A stretch of DNA of 15,800 bases from JBMOGA01 sp049318625 (GCA_049318625.1 JBMOGA010000076.1:1-15800), one strand, 5' to 3'. Positions 1 to 7,398 are shown, numbered from the stretch's first letter. Notes: generated by a model not told the origin, from the letters alone. A program made the numbers and translations.

Positions 1-66
1 AAGTCCTTGCTCCTAGCCGGGTAAGGCGCGGTTCGGAGGGCACCGGGCAACAGAAGCCCTCCACTC
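1..66 (+). ncRNA. ssrA: Probable 3' end of two-piece (permuted) tmRNA, partial
   Basis: No start or stop logic of a protein gene is visible here. The sequence holds a perfect 7-bp stem (35-41 GGAGGGC with 56-62 GCCCTCC) closing a 14-nt loop that contains GGGCAACAGAA. A smaller CCTT/AAGG pairing (5-8 with 23-26) lies before it. From memory, the motif GGTTCG-NNGGGCACC-GGCAACAGAAGCC is typical of the terminal hairpin of the coding RNA of alphaproteobacterial tmRNA, which ends downstream of the proteolysis-tag codons because the gene is circularly permuted. The tag itself would lie left of the window. The adjacent sspB, which serves ssrA-tagged substrates, supports the call. The exact 3' end is a guess. 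Another structured RNA is possible; it does not resemble the 6S or SRP RNA ends I know. Confidence 0.55.
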
Positions 67-113
67 GACCACCCTGGGCCGCGGCGCCCACCACGAGGGC
101 ACGATCGCAACAT

Positions 114-782
114 ATGACTCCGGGTCCCAAGATCGACTACGACGCTCTGGCCCAGAATGCGATGCGGGGCGTGGTGCGTGCAGTCCTGACCGAGGTGGCC
201 CGTACCGGGCTTCCCGGTGATCATCATTTCTACATCTCGTTCGACACGCAGGCGCCGGGCGTCACGCTGTCGAAGCGGCTCAAGGAAAAGTATCCGGAAG
301 AGATGACCGTGGTGCTGCAGCACCGCTTCTGGGATCTGCTGGTCAACGAGGAACGCTTCGAGGTGAAGCTGACGTTCGACGGTATTCCGGAGCGCCTGGT
401 CGTCCCGTTCGCATCGATCCGCGTGTTCTTCGATCCGAGCGTGCGCTACGGCCTGCAGTTCGAGGATCCGAATCAAGGCCCGGATGACAGCGGCGAGACG
501 GCCGATCCGACGCGCCCGATGGTGGTCTCGGTCAACCCCGACGGGACACGGACGGGCGCGCGGGTGACGCGCACGGGCGAGCGCCGGCCACGCCAGCCGC
601 GAAAGCCGAAGGCCGACAAGGCCACCGCCGATATCGCGCCAGCTTCGACCTCGTCACCGCGTGTCACGCCATCCGTCGCGGCCGTTCCGCCGACGCCAGC
701 CGCTGCCGAATTGCAAGAGTCCGAGGCCAAGAAAGCCGATAGCGCGCAGATCGTCAGCCTCGACGCGTTCCGGAAGAAATAG
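114..782 (+). CDS. sspB: SspB, ClpXP adaptor for ssrA-tagged proteins
   Basis: SspB is a cytoplasmic adaptor that binds ssrA-tagged polypeptides released from stalled ribosomes and tethers them to the ClpX unfoldase of ClpXP. This 222-residue protein has the alphaproteobacterial SspB fold in residues 1-118, including the stretches GVTLSKRLKEKYPEEMTVVL and VPFASIRVFFDPSVRYGLQF. Residues 119-209 form a low-complexity tail rich in Pro, Ala, Thr, Arg and Lys, expected to be flexible. The last ten residues (213-222, IVSLDAFRKK) are the conserved end that docks on the ClpX N-domain. The tail makes it longer than the roughly 160-190 residues usual for the family. GAGGG at 95-99 is a loosely spaced ribosome site for the ATG at 114. 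A probable tmRNA end lies immediately upstream, which fits the function. The gene ends 15 bp before the convergent rmlC. Confidence 0.93.
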   Translation: MTPGPKIDYDALAQNAMRGVVRAVLTEVARTGLPGDHHFYISFDTQAPGVTLSKRLKEKYPEEMTVVLQHRFWDLLVNEERFEVKLTFDGIPERLVVPFASIRVFFDPSVRYGLQFEDPNQGPDDSGETADPTRPMVVSVNPDGTRTGARVTRTGERRPRQPRKPKADKATADIAPASTSSPRVTPSVAAVPPTPAAAELQESEAKKADSAQIVSLDAFRKK

Positions 783-797
783 ACGCGCTCGCGCGCC

Positions 798-1355
798 TCA
801 ATAGAAGAAGGACGGCGGCAGTTCGGCCAGCGGCGGGTTGCGGGCATCCTTGCCGGACAGAATCGCCGCATCCGCCGACACTGGCCACGGCACGCCGACA
901 GCCGGATCGTTCCAAATGAACCCGCTGTCGCAGTCTGGCGCGTAGTAGTCGCTGACCTTGTAGATCACCTCGGTATCCGGCTCGAGCGTGCAGAAGCCGT
1001 GTGCGAAGCCCTTCGGCACGAGCAGTTGCAGCCCGTCGTCGGCCGAGAGCCGCTCCATGACGTACCGGCCGAAGGTCGGCGAGCCGTGTCGAACATCGAC
1101 GGCGACGTCGAGGATGGCGCCGCGGACACAGCGGATCAGCTTGTCCTGGGCTCGCGGCGGGGTTTGATAGTGCAGGCCGCGCACCGTCCCGGCCTTGGCC
1201 GACAGCGAATGGTTGTCCTGGACGAAGGTGATGTCGATGCCGGCCGCGGCGAGGCGGTCGGCACGGAAGGTCTCGACGAAGAAGCCGCGATCGTCCCGGA
1301 TGAACTTGGGACGGATCAGCTTCACCTCGGGGATTGCCATCGACTCGATCTGCAC
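798..1355 (-). CDS. rmlC: dTDP-4-dehydrorhamnose 3,5-epimerase (RmlC/RfbC)
   Basis: RmlC epimerises C3 and C5 of dTDP-4-keto-6-deoxyglucose, the third step of dTDP-L-rhamnose synthesis for surface polysaccharides, in the cytoplasm. The 185-residue product has the family's usual length and cupin motifs: DDRGFFVETF (21-30), RGLHYQ with the catalytic His62, VAVDVR (84-89), KGFAHGF with His119, the Tyr of KVSDYYAP (133-140), and SGKDARNP with Asp170, the usual partner of the catalytic His. A GTG at 1355 is preferred over the ATG at 1340 because AAGGAG sits 6 nt upstream and because family N-termini carry a few residues before the AIP motif. The gene stands alone: rmlA, rmlB and rmlD are not in the window. 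It could belong to a related sugar epimerase subgroup, but the active-site residues argue for true RmlC. Confidence 0.93.
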   Translation of the reverse strand: MQIESMAIPEVKLIRPKFIRDDRGFFVETFRADRLAAAGIDITFVQDNHSLSAKAGTVRGLHYQTPPRAQDKLIRCVRGAILDVAVDVRHGSPTFGRYVMERLSADDGLQLLVPKGFAHGFCTLEPDTEVIYKVSDYYAPDCDSGFIWNDPAVGVPWPVSADAAILSGKDARNPPLAELPPSFFY

Positions 1356-1361
1356 GCGCCG

Positions 1362-1367
1362 CTCCTT
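1362..1367 (-). promoter_or_regulatory. Strong Shine-Dalgarno that fixes the GTG start of rmlC
   Basis: On the minus strand this is AAGGAG, 6 nt before the GTG at 1355. The in-frame ATG at 1340 has no comparable site, so the GTG start is favoured. Confidence 0.75.
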
Positions 1368-1385
1368 CGGATGCTAAGTGTACCT

Positions 1386-1411
1386 CGCAAGTTTACGGTC
1401 ATAGCGCAAGT
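1386..1411. repeat. Two CGCAAGT direct repeats upstream of rmlC
   Basis: CGCAAGT occurs at 1386-1392 and again at 1405-1411, 19 bp apart start to start, in the 65-bp gap between the rmlC start and the MATE gene stop. The near two-turn spacing on one helix face is what an operator or paired activator site might show. With only two 7-mers, chance is a real alternative. No clear -10/-35 pair for rmlC was found beside it. Confidence 0.3.
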
Positions 1412-1420
1412 GTGCCCCAC

Positions 1421-2758
1421 TCAGGGGAACGCGGCGCGCTGGAGCGCCGGCAACCGCGCCATCAGGGTCACCGCCCGCACCACGTAGAAGACGTGCAGCG
1501 CCGCCCACAGTCCATGGTTGGCGAACAACGGCTTCAGGACCGCCCAGGCGCCGATGTAGACAAGCAGGCTCAGGATCATCATGTTTCGCATGTCGCCCGT
1601 CCGGGTGGCACCTATGAAGACGCCGTCGAGCTGGAAGCACCACACGCCGACGATCGGCGTGAGGGCAGCCCAGACGAGATACTGGCGGGCCGTCTCGCGC
1701 ACTTCGGCGCTGGTCGTCATGGCATCGATGATCGGAGCCCCTGCGAACCACAGTCCGGCCGACAGAACGACGCCGAAAATGCCGGCCCAGATGGTGGACA
1801 TCCACATCGACTCGCGGAACCGCGCCCGCGATCGCGCACCGATCGATTGGCCGATCAAGGTCTCGGCGGCGAACGCGAACCCGTCGAGCAGATAGACGGC
1901 GATGGTCGCCATCGACGTCAGGATGGCGTTGGCCGCGAGCGTCAGATCGTTGGTCTGGGCGCTCTGGGCGGTGAAGAAGAGAAAGGCGCCGAGCACGCAG
2001 AACGTGCGGATGGTGATGTCGACGTTGACCGCGACCATACGCTTCAGGCGCGCCACGTCGAGAATGGCGGTCCAGCCGGCACCGGCGGCGCGCGCCTCGA
2101 GTTCGCGCAGCGCCACGACGATGCCGACGGCGGCGGCGGTGACCTCGGCGATAAGCGCAGCGAGCCCGGCGCCTTCGACGCCACCCCCGAGATAGATGAC
2201 GAACAGATAGGCGAGGCCGATATTGACGAGGTTGAGCAACAGCTGCAGCCAGAAGGCGACGCCGGCGCGCCCGAGCCCGATGAACCAGCCGAGCAGCGCG
2301 AAGTTCGCGAGCCCCGCGGGAGCGGCCCAAATGCGCAGGTCATAGTAGGCGCGGGCGGCAGCCTCCACATCCGCGGAGGCCCCCATGAACCAGAGCGCGC
2401 CGCGCGCCAGCGGCGCCTGCAGCAAAACGACCAAAGCACCGGCCATGCCGGCGATCAGCAAGGCGCGGAACAGGTTGGCGGCCACCTCCGTGCGGTCGCC
2501 CGCGCCGACCGCCTGCGACGTGAACCCCGTCGTGCCCATGCGCAGGAAGCCGAAGCCCCAGTAAATGGCGTTGAAGATGTTGGCTGCGATGGCGACGCCG
2601 CCGATCAGGTGGGCCGCGCCGAGCTGGCCGATCGCCAGCGTATCGACGAAGCCGACCAGCGGGGTGGTGGCGTTCGAGAGGGTAATCGGCAGCGCTATGG
2701 CCACCACGTCGCGGTGACTGAGGCGGCGATCCGACGAGACGACCCGGTGGGGCGACAT
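1421..2758 (-). CDS. MATE family efflux transporter, DinF clade
   Basis: MATE proteins are inner-membrane antiporters that export cationic drugs or metabolites in exchange for Na+ or H+. The 445-residue product has the usual length and about twelve hydrophobic segments in two six-helix halves. The N-terminal half carries the DinF-clade signature: TTPLVGFVDTLAIGQLG, then WGFGFLRMGTTGFTSQAVG. The second half has the matching AETLIGQSIGARSR and GVFIGATRTGDMRN stretches. The open frame extends much further upstream, but the ATG at 2758 is chosen because homologous sequence begins just after it and because it lies 5 nt past the stop of the small gene 2764-3039. That spacing indicates one transcript with translational coupling. 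The substrate cannot be told from the sequence. No LexA-type box is visible, so SOS control as for E. coli dinF is not supported. Confidence 0.92.
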   Translation of the reverse strand: MSPHRVVSSDRRLSHRDVVAIALPITLSNATTPLVGFVDTLAIGQLGAAHLIGGVAIAANIFNAIYWGFGFLRMGTTGFTSQAVGAGDRTEVAANLFRALLIAGMAGALVVLLQAPLARGALWFMGASADVEAAARAYYDLRIWAAPAGLANFALLGWFIGLGRAGVAFWLQLLLNLVNIGLAYLFVIYLGGGVEGAGLAALIAEVTAAAVGIVVALRELEARAAGAGWTAILDVARLKRMVAVNVDITIRTFCVLGAFLFFTAQSAQTNDLTLAANAILTSMATIAVYLLDGFAFAAETLIGQSIGARSRARFRESMWMSTIWAGIFGVVLSAGLWFAGAPIIDAMTTSAEVRETARQYLVWAALTPIVGVWCFQLDGVFIGATRTGDMRNMMILSLLVYIGAWAVLKPLFANHGLWAALHVFYVVRAVTLMARLPALQRAAFP

Positions 2759-2763
2759 GCCGC

Positions 2764-3039
2764 TCAGGGGCCGTCCTTGCGGCTTGCCGAGCCGAACAGG
2801 CGGGAAAGGAACCACACCGGCACGACGACCATGGCGCCCAGCACCAGATAGCCGAGCACCCACTCGATCGCGCCGAAGCCCATATCGTAGATGCGTCGTG
2901 CCAGAATGTTGAGGTGGTAGAAGAGGTTCTGCGGCGTGATGCCGAGCGCCGAAAGGACGACGCCGACGACGATCGACAGTACGATCAGACGGATCACGAC
3001 GGACAGCGGATTGCCGCCGAAAATCTGGTTGCGGTCCAT
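2764..3039 (-). CDS. DUF6460 family small membrane protein
   Basis: This is a 91-residue protein of unknown function. It begins MDRNQIFGGNPLSVVIRL, which I recognise as the DUF6460 family common in Hyphomicrobiales. Two hydrophobic segments (about residues 12-33 and 57-80) flank a conserved-looking amphipathic linker, TPQNLFYHLNILARRIYDMG (35-54). It is therefore an inner-membrane hairpin protein. The ATG at 3039 is preferred over the longer open frame because GAGGGG lies about 7 nt upstream and the family starts with MDRN. It is the first gene of a two-gene unit with the MATE transporter, 5 nt downstream. Co-transcription could mean a shared stress role, but nothing in the sequence proves a link. 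Confidence 0.85.
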   Translation of the reverse strand: MDRNQIFGGNPLSVVIRLIVLSIVVGVVLSALGITPQNLFYHLNILARRIYDMGFGAIEWVLGYLVLGAMVVVPVWFLSRLFGSASRKDGP

Positions 3040-3159
3040 GGAGTTGCCCCTCTGCGCAAGCCTCACGGACGAGGCGGGTGATCGGGGCCGCACGCAGCCC
3101 GTCGGTGCGCCTTAGCATAGTCTGCACGGTCAGGCGATCACGAGTGGGACACGGCCAGA
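3040..3159. other. Divergent intergenic region, DUF6460/MATE versus helicase
   Basis: These 120 bp separate two divergent transcription units and must hold promoters for both. I see no convincing -35/-10 pair. CATAGT at 3116-3121 is a weak -10 candidate for the helicase, with no matching -35. There is no GTTC-N7-GTTC or GAAC-N7-GAAC alphaproteobacterial LexA box, so the repair genes are probably not under direct SOS control from here. Confidence 0.5.
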
Positions 3160-5715
3160 ATGGCAGGCGCGACGGGAAAACGGGTTTCAGCACGCCGACC
3201 GGCACAGCCGCCGGTCGTGCTGCCGGAACCGTTCGGCGGATGGTTTGCCGCGCGCGGGTGGGCGCCGCGGCCGCATCAGCTGGTGTTGCTGGAGCAGGCC
3301 CGGCTGCGCCGGCCGACGCTGCTGATCGCGCCGACGGGGGCCGGCAAGACGCTCTCGGGGTTCCTGCCGAGCCTCGTCGAGCTGGCCGCCCGCCCGCGGG
3401 CGAATGTCGAGGGGGCTGGGCTCCACACGCTCTACATCTCGCCGCTCAAGACGTTGGCCGTCGACGTGGCCCGCAACCTGACGACGCCGGTGGCCGAGAT
3501 GGGCCTCGGCGTGCGCATCGAGACCCGCTCGGGCGACACCTCGCAAGCCAAGCGCCAACGCCAGCGCATCCGCCCGCCCGACATCCTGCTGACGACACCG
3601 GAGCAGATCGCCCTGCTGCTGAGCCACGCCGATGCCGCGCATCTCTTCGGCGGGCTCAGAACGATCGTGCTCGACGAGTTGCATGCGCTGGTCGCTTCCA
3701 AGCGCGGCGACCTGCTGGCCCTCGGCCTCGCCCGGCTGCAAGCGCTGGCGCCCGGTGCCGTCACCGTCGGGCTGTCGGCGACGGTGGCGCGGCCGAGCGA
3801 GCTGCGAGCCTTCCTCGTGCCCCAGCATCAGCCGGACACCGCGCTGCATCTCGCCGATCTCGTGGTGGTGGCCGGCGGTGCGCCGCCCGATATCCGCATC
3901 CTGGAGACCGAGGATGCGTTGCCCTGGTCCGGGCACACCGCGCGCTACGCGATGCGGGAGATCTACGCCGCGATCCGCAGCCACAAGCTTTCGCTGCTGT
4001 TCGTGAACACGCGGATGCAGGCCGAGCTGGTGTTCCAGGAGCTCTGGCGCATCAACGACGACAACCTGCCGATCGCCCTGCACCACGGATCGCTCGATGC
4101 CACGCAGCGGCGCAAGGTCGAGGCCGCCATGGCGGCGGGCCGGCTCAAGGCGGTGGTCGCCACCTCGACGCTCGATCTCGGCATCGACTGGGGCGACATC
4201 GATCTCGTCGTCAACATCGGCGCGCCGAAGGGTGCGAGCCGGCTCATCCAGCGGATTGGCCGCGCCAACCACCGGCTCGACGAGCCGTCCAAGGCGATCC
4301 TGGTGCCGGCCAACCGCTTCGAGGTGCTGGAGTGCCGGGCGGCGCTGGAGGCGGCGCGCGACGGGGCCCAGGACGCCATTCTCAACCGCACCGGCACGAT
4401 CGACGTGCTGGCCCAGCACGTCATGGGCGTGGCCTGCGCGGGACCGTTCGCGCCAGACGAGTTGTACGCCGAGATCCGCACGGCGGCGGCCTATGCCGGG
4501 CTCGACCGGGCGACCTTCGACCGCGTCGTCGATTTCGTCGCGACCGGGGGCTATGCGCTGCGGAGCTACGAGCGCTACGCGCGGCTGCGGCCGGCCGAGG
4601 ACGGCCGGCTGCGAATCGCGCACCCGCGGCTCGCCCAGCAGCATCGCTTGAACGTGGGCACGATCGTCGACAGCCCGATGCTGAAGGTCCGTCTGGTCGG
4701 GCGCCGCGGTCCGGCTCGGCGCGCCGCGGCCAAACCGCTCGCCGGCGGGCGCGTGCTCGGCGAGATCGACGAATGGTTCGTCGGCGAGATGACACCGGGC
4801 GACACGTTCGTCTTCGGAGGCGAGATCCTGCGCCTCGAAGGCGTGCGCGAGTCCGACGTCTTCGCCTCGCGCACGACGGCCACCGACCCCATGATCCCCT
4901 CCTATCCCGGTGGCAAGTTTCCCCTGTCGACGCATCTCGCCCAGCGCGTGCGGCGGATGCTGGCCAGCGAAGCGGCCTGGCCCGGCCTGCCCGGCCCCGT
5001 GTCGGAGTGGTTGAGACTGCAGCGCGCCCGCAGCGCCATTCCGGGTCCCGGCGAGGTGCTGGTCGAGACGTTCCCGCGCGGGCCACGGCATTACCTGGTC
5101 GCCTATCCGTTCGAGGGCCGGCTCGCACACCAGACGCTCGGCATGCTGCTGACGCGCCGGCTCGATCGGGCCGGTGCGGCGCCGCTCGGGTTCGTCGCCA
5201 ACGACTATGCGTTGGCGATCTGGTGCGGCCGCAGCCTCGAGGCCATGATCGCCACCGGCGGGCTCACGCTCGGACAGCTGTTCGACCAGGACATGCTCGG
5301 CGACGATCTCGAGGCATGGCTTGCCGAATCGACCCTCATGAAGCGCTCGTTCCGGATCTGCGCCACCATCGCCGGTCTGATCGAGCGTCGGCACCCGGGC
5401 CAGGAAAAGACCGGGCGGCAGATGACGGTCTCGTCGGACCTGCTGTACGACGTGCTGCGCCGGCACGACCCCCATCATGTGCTGCTCGAGGCGGCATGGA
5501 CCGATGCGGCGACCGGGCTGCTGGATATCGGGCGGCTCGGCGACTTTCTGGCCCGAATCACGGGTAACATCCGCCACATGCCGCTCGACCGGGTGTCGCC
5601 GCTGGCGGTGCCGATCCTGCTCGAGATCGGCAAGGAGCCGGTGGCGGGCCAAGCGAGCGAGATGATCCTGCGCGATGCGGCCGAATCGCTGATCCGCGAG
5701 GCAACGGAGACCTGA
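3160..5715 (+). CDS. Ligase-associated DNA damage response DEXH-box helicase (Lhr-core)
   Basis: This is a superfamily 2 DNA helicase of the Lhr-core type, an ATP-driven 3'-to-5' translocase of the ligase-associated DNA-damage-response group. The 851 residues fit the family. Visible motifs in order: Q-like RPHQ (37-40), Walker A APTGAGKT (57-64), TTPEQ (145-149), Walker B/DEXH as DELH (172-175), SAT (206-208), LLFVNTR (279-285), motif V STLDLGIDWGD (336-346), and motif VI QRIGRANHR (364-372). The winged-helix and Lhr-core beta-barrel regions follow, with VGEMTPGDTFVFGGEILRLE near residues 540-565 and YPGGKFPLSTHLAQRVR after it. The start at 3160 has only a weak ribosome site, but the preceding frame has no homologous sequence. 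Its TGA overlaps the ATG of pdeM by one base, so the two are coupled. A long open frame on the opposite strand is a GC codon shadow. Confidence 0.95.
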   Translation: MAGATGKRVSARRPAQPPVVLPEPFGGWFAARGWAPRPHQLVLLEQARLRRPTLLIAPTGAGKTLSGFLPSLVELAARPRANVEGAGLHTLYISPLKTLAVDVARNLTTPVAEMGLGVRIETRSGDTSQAKRQRQRIRPPDILLTTPEQIALLLSHADAAHLFGGLRTIVLDELHALVASKRGDLLALGLARLQALAPGAVTVGLSATVARPSELRAFLVPQHQPDTALHLADLVVVAGGAPPDIRILETEDALPWSGHTARYAMREIYAAIRSHKLSLLFVNTRMQAELVFQELWRINDDNLPIALHHGSLDATQRRKVEAAMAAGRLKAVVATSTLDLGIDWGDIDLVVNIGAPKGASRLIQRIGRANHRLDEPSKAILVPANRFEVLECRAALEAARDGAQDAILNRTGTIDVLAQHVMGVACAGPFAPDELYAEIRTAAAYAGLDRATFDRVVDFVATGGYALRSYERYARLRPAEDGRLRIAHPRLAQQHRLNVGTIVDSPMLKVRLVGRRGPARRAAAKPLAGGRVLGEIDEWFVGEMTPGDTFVFGGEILRLEGVRESDVFASRTTATDPMIPSYPGGKFPLSTHLAQRVRRMLASEAAWPGLPGPVSEWLRLQRARSAIPGPGEVLVETFPRGPRHYLVAYPFEGRLAHQTLGMLLTRRLDRAGAAPLGFVANDYALAIWCGRSLEAMIATGGLTLGQLFDQDMLGDDLEAWLAESTLMKRSFRICATIAGLIERRHPGQEKTGRQMTVSSDLLYDVLRRHDPHHVLLEAAWTDAATGLLDIGRLGDFLARITGNIRHMPLDRVSPLAVPILLEIGKEPVAGQASEMILRDAAESLIREATET

Positions 5716-6440
5716 TGGTGCTGCAGCTGAAGCCGGAGCGCCTCTCGCTCGGAGACTACGACCGCCAGCCGATCACGGTCGCGGGGCGGGCGTTCGTGGC
5801 CGACCGTTCGGGTGCGCTGTATTGGCCAGCCGAGCGGTTGCTGGTGGTCGCCGATCTGCATCTCGAGAAGGGGTCGTCTTTCGCCAAGCGCGGGCGCCTG
5901 CTGCCCCCGTACGACACGCGCGACACGCTGGTGCGGCTCGCCGAGGCGATCGAGCGTTATGAACCGGAAACCGTCGTCTCGCTCGGTGACGGGCTGCACG
6001 ATCCGGGGGGGGCTGAACGCATGGATGCCGGCGACCGCGACATCCTCCGCATTCTGCAGGACGGCCGGCGTTGGATCTGGGTGACGGGCAACCACGATCC
6101 CGTCATCGCCGATGCGCTCGGCGGCGAGGTGGTCGATTGCATCGTGCGGGCCGGGCTGATGTTCTGCCACGAGCCGCGGCCGGGCCCGGTGACGCACGAG
6201 ATCTGCGGACATCTGCATCCTGCCGCCAAGCTCTCGCATCACGGCGCCGTCATCCGCCGGCCCTGCTTCGTCGGCAACCGGCTGCGGCTGGTGATGCCGG
6301 CGTTCGGCGCCTATACGGGCGGCTTGAACATTCTCGACGATGCCTTCCAGCCGCTGTTCGGCGGCAGCGGCCTCGAGGTGTGGATGCTCGGCCAGGAAGG
6401 CCTCTATCCGGTCGCACCGCGCCAGCTCAGGGACGACTGA
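5715..6440 (+). CDS. pdeM: Ligase-associated DNA damage response endonuclease PdeM (MPE)
   Basis: This is a binuclear metallophosphoesterase. The Pseudomonas putida relative, MPE, is known as a manganese-dependent single-strand DNA endonuclease encoded with Lhr-core. The 241-residue product has all the metal-site motifs: VADLHLE (Asp47, His49), GDGLHD (Asp92), GNHD (Asn126, His127), CHE (His152) and GHLH (His166, His168), plus MPAFGAYTGGLN near residue 200, typical of the PdeM subgroup. The start ATG shares its A with the helicase stop (TGATG), so translation is probably coupled. The ligase and exonuclease that usually complete this cluster are absent nearby. The 3' end overlaps the convergent proline iminopeptidase gene by 14 bp. 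A run of eight G at 6005-6012 lies in the coding sequence, in frame. Confidence 0.93.
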   Translation: MVLQLKPERLSLGDYDRQPITVAGRAFVADRSGALYWPAERLLVVADLHLEKGSSFAKRGRLLPPYDTRDTLVRLAEAIERYEPETVVSLGDGLHDPGGAERMDAGDRDILRILQDGRRWIWVTGNHDPVIADALGGEVVDCIVRAGLMFCHEPRPGPVTHEICGHLHPAAKLSHHGAVIRRPCFVGNRLRLVMPAFGAYTGGLNILDDAFQPLFGGSGLEVWMLGQEGLYPVAPRQLRDD

Positions 6441-7398
6441 CGGCGTCGGAAAGCCGCGCGGCTTGTCGGATCAGCTCGTCGACAATGCCGGGCTCGGTCA
6501 TCGCGTGGCCTGCGGTCGGCACGATGCGAAGGTCCGCCTCCGGCCAAACCGATGCGAGATCCCAGGCACTGCGCAACGGCGTGACGACGTCGTAGCGGCC
6601 GTGGACGATCGCCGCCGGGATATGGCGGATACGGCCGACGTTCTGCAACAGCTGGTCGTCGCGGTCGAAGAAGCCGCGATTGACGAAATAGTGGCTCTCG
6701 ATGCGCGCGAAGGCCAGTGCGTAGCGGTCGGTCGCGAAAAGGCGGACGCGCTCAGGGTCCGGAACGAGCGAGAGCGTCGAGCCCTCGTAGGTGCTCCAGG
6801 CGCGGGCGGCCTCCAGTTGCACCGCCGGCGATGCGTGGGTCAGGCGGCGGTAATAGGCGCCGATCATGTCGGCGCGCTCTTCCGGCGGGATCGGCGCCTC
6901 GAATGCCGCATAGGCGTCCGGAAAGAGCCAGCTGCAGCCGTTCTGGTAGAACCAGGCGAGTTCGCGGGCGCGCAGCAGGAAAATGCCCCGCAGCAGCAGC
7001 GAGGCAACGGCCCCGGGCTCGCTCTGAGCGTAGGCGAGCGCCAGTGTCGAGCCCCACGAGCCGCCGACGACATGCCAGCGGGCAATGCCGAGATGGCGCC
7101 TCAGCCGGTCGATGTCGGCGACCAGATCCCATGTCGTATTGGCGGTCAGGGAGGCGTGCGGCGTGGAGCGGCCACAGCCGCGCTGGTCGAACAGGACGAT
7201 GCGAAATCGTGCCGGATCGTGGAGCCGCCGCATGGTCGGGTTCGAGCCGCCACCGGGACCGCCGTGCAGCAGCACGACCGGCTCGCCATCGGGATTGCCG
7301 CTCTGCTCGAAGTACAGCTCGTGGCCATCGGTCACCGCAAGGCGGCCGGTCGCGTAGGGCTCGATCGCAGGAAACAACTCGCGGAGGATTGGTTGCAT
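6427..7398 (-). CDS. pip: Proline iminopeptidase (alpha/beta hydrolase, S33)
   Basis: This enzyme removes N-terminal proline from peptides in the cytoplasm. The 323 residues match the family length. The oxyanion-hole motif HGGPGGG is at 45-51, followed by FDQRGCGRS (70-78). The nucleophile elbow GGSWGS (112-117) places Ser114. The Asp of the triad is in HGRYDVVTP (Asp270) and the His in TAGHAMTEP (His298). WFYQNG and the helical cap region between residues 145 and 240 are typical of prolyl aminopeptidases. The ATG at 7398 is preferred because homology starts at MQPILRELFP; the upstream frame has no matching sequence. Only a weak GGGA ribosome site precedes it. The gene follows the symporter genes on the same strand after 67 nt and may be read through from them. 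Its stop lies inside the end of pdeM on the other strand. Confidence 0.93.
   Translation of the reverse strand: MQPILRELFPAIEPYATGRLAVTDGHELYFEQSGNPDGEPVVLLHGGPGGGSNPTMRRLHDPARFRIVLFDQRGCGRSTPHASLTANTTWDLVADIDRLRRHLGIARWHVVGGSWGSTLALAYAQSEPGAVASLLLRGIFLLRARELAWFYQNGCSWLFPDAYAAFEAPIPPEERADMIGAYYRRLTHASPAVQLEAARAWSTYEGSTLSLVPDPERVRLFATDRYALAFARIESHYFVNRGFFDRDDQLLQNVGRIRHIPAAIVHGRYDVVTPLRSAWDLASVWPEADLRIVPTAGHAMTEPGIVDELIRQAARLSDAVSRP

Noticed and set aside
75..90. TGGGC/GCCCA hairpin as a terminator of the upstream RNA
   Set aside because: The stem is only 5 bp and no T-run follows; chance is likely in such GC-rich sequence.
1334..2851. 505-codon open frame antisense to the MATE gene
   Set aside because: It lacks hydrophobic segments or recognisable motifs and is highly charged low-complexity sequence, while the minus strand encodes a clear MATE transporter.
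3078..5567. Second long plus-strand frame over the helicase gene
   Set aside because: It is a shifted frame giving low-complexity Arg/Ala sequence, so it is a shadow of the real gene.
3187..5652. Open frame of about 820 codons antisense to the helicase gene
   Set aside because: GC-rich codon use removes stops on the opposite strand. The translation is Arg/Gln/His-rich with no domain, whereas the plus-strand frame has every helicase motif.
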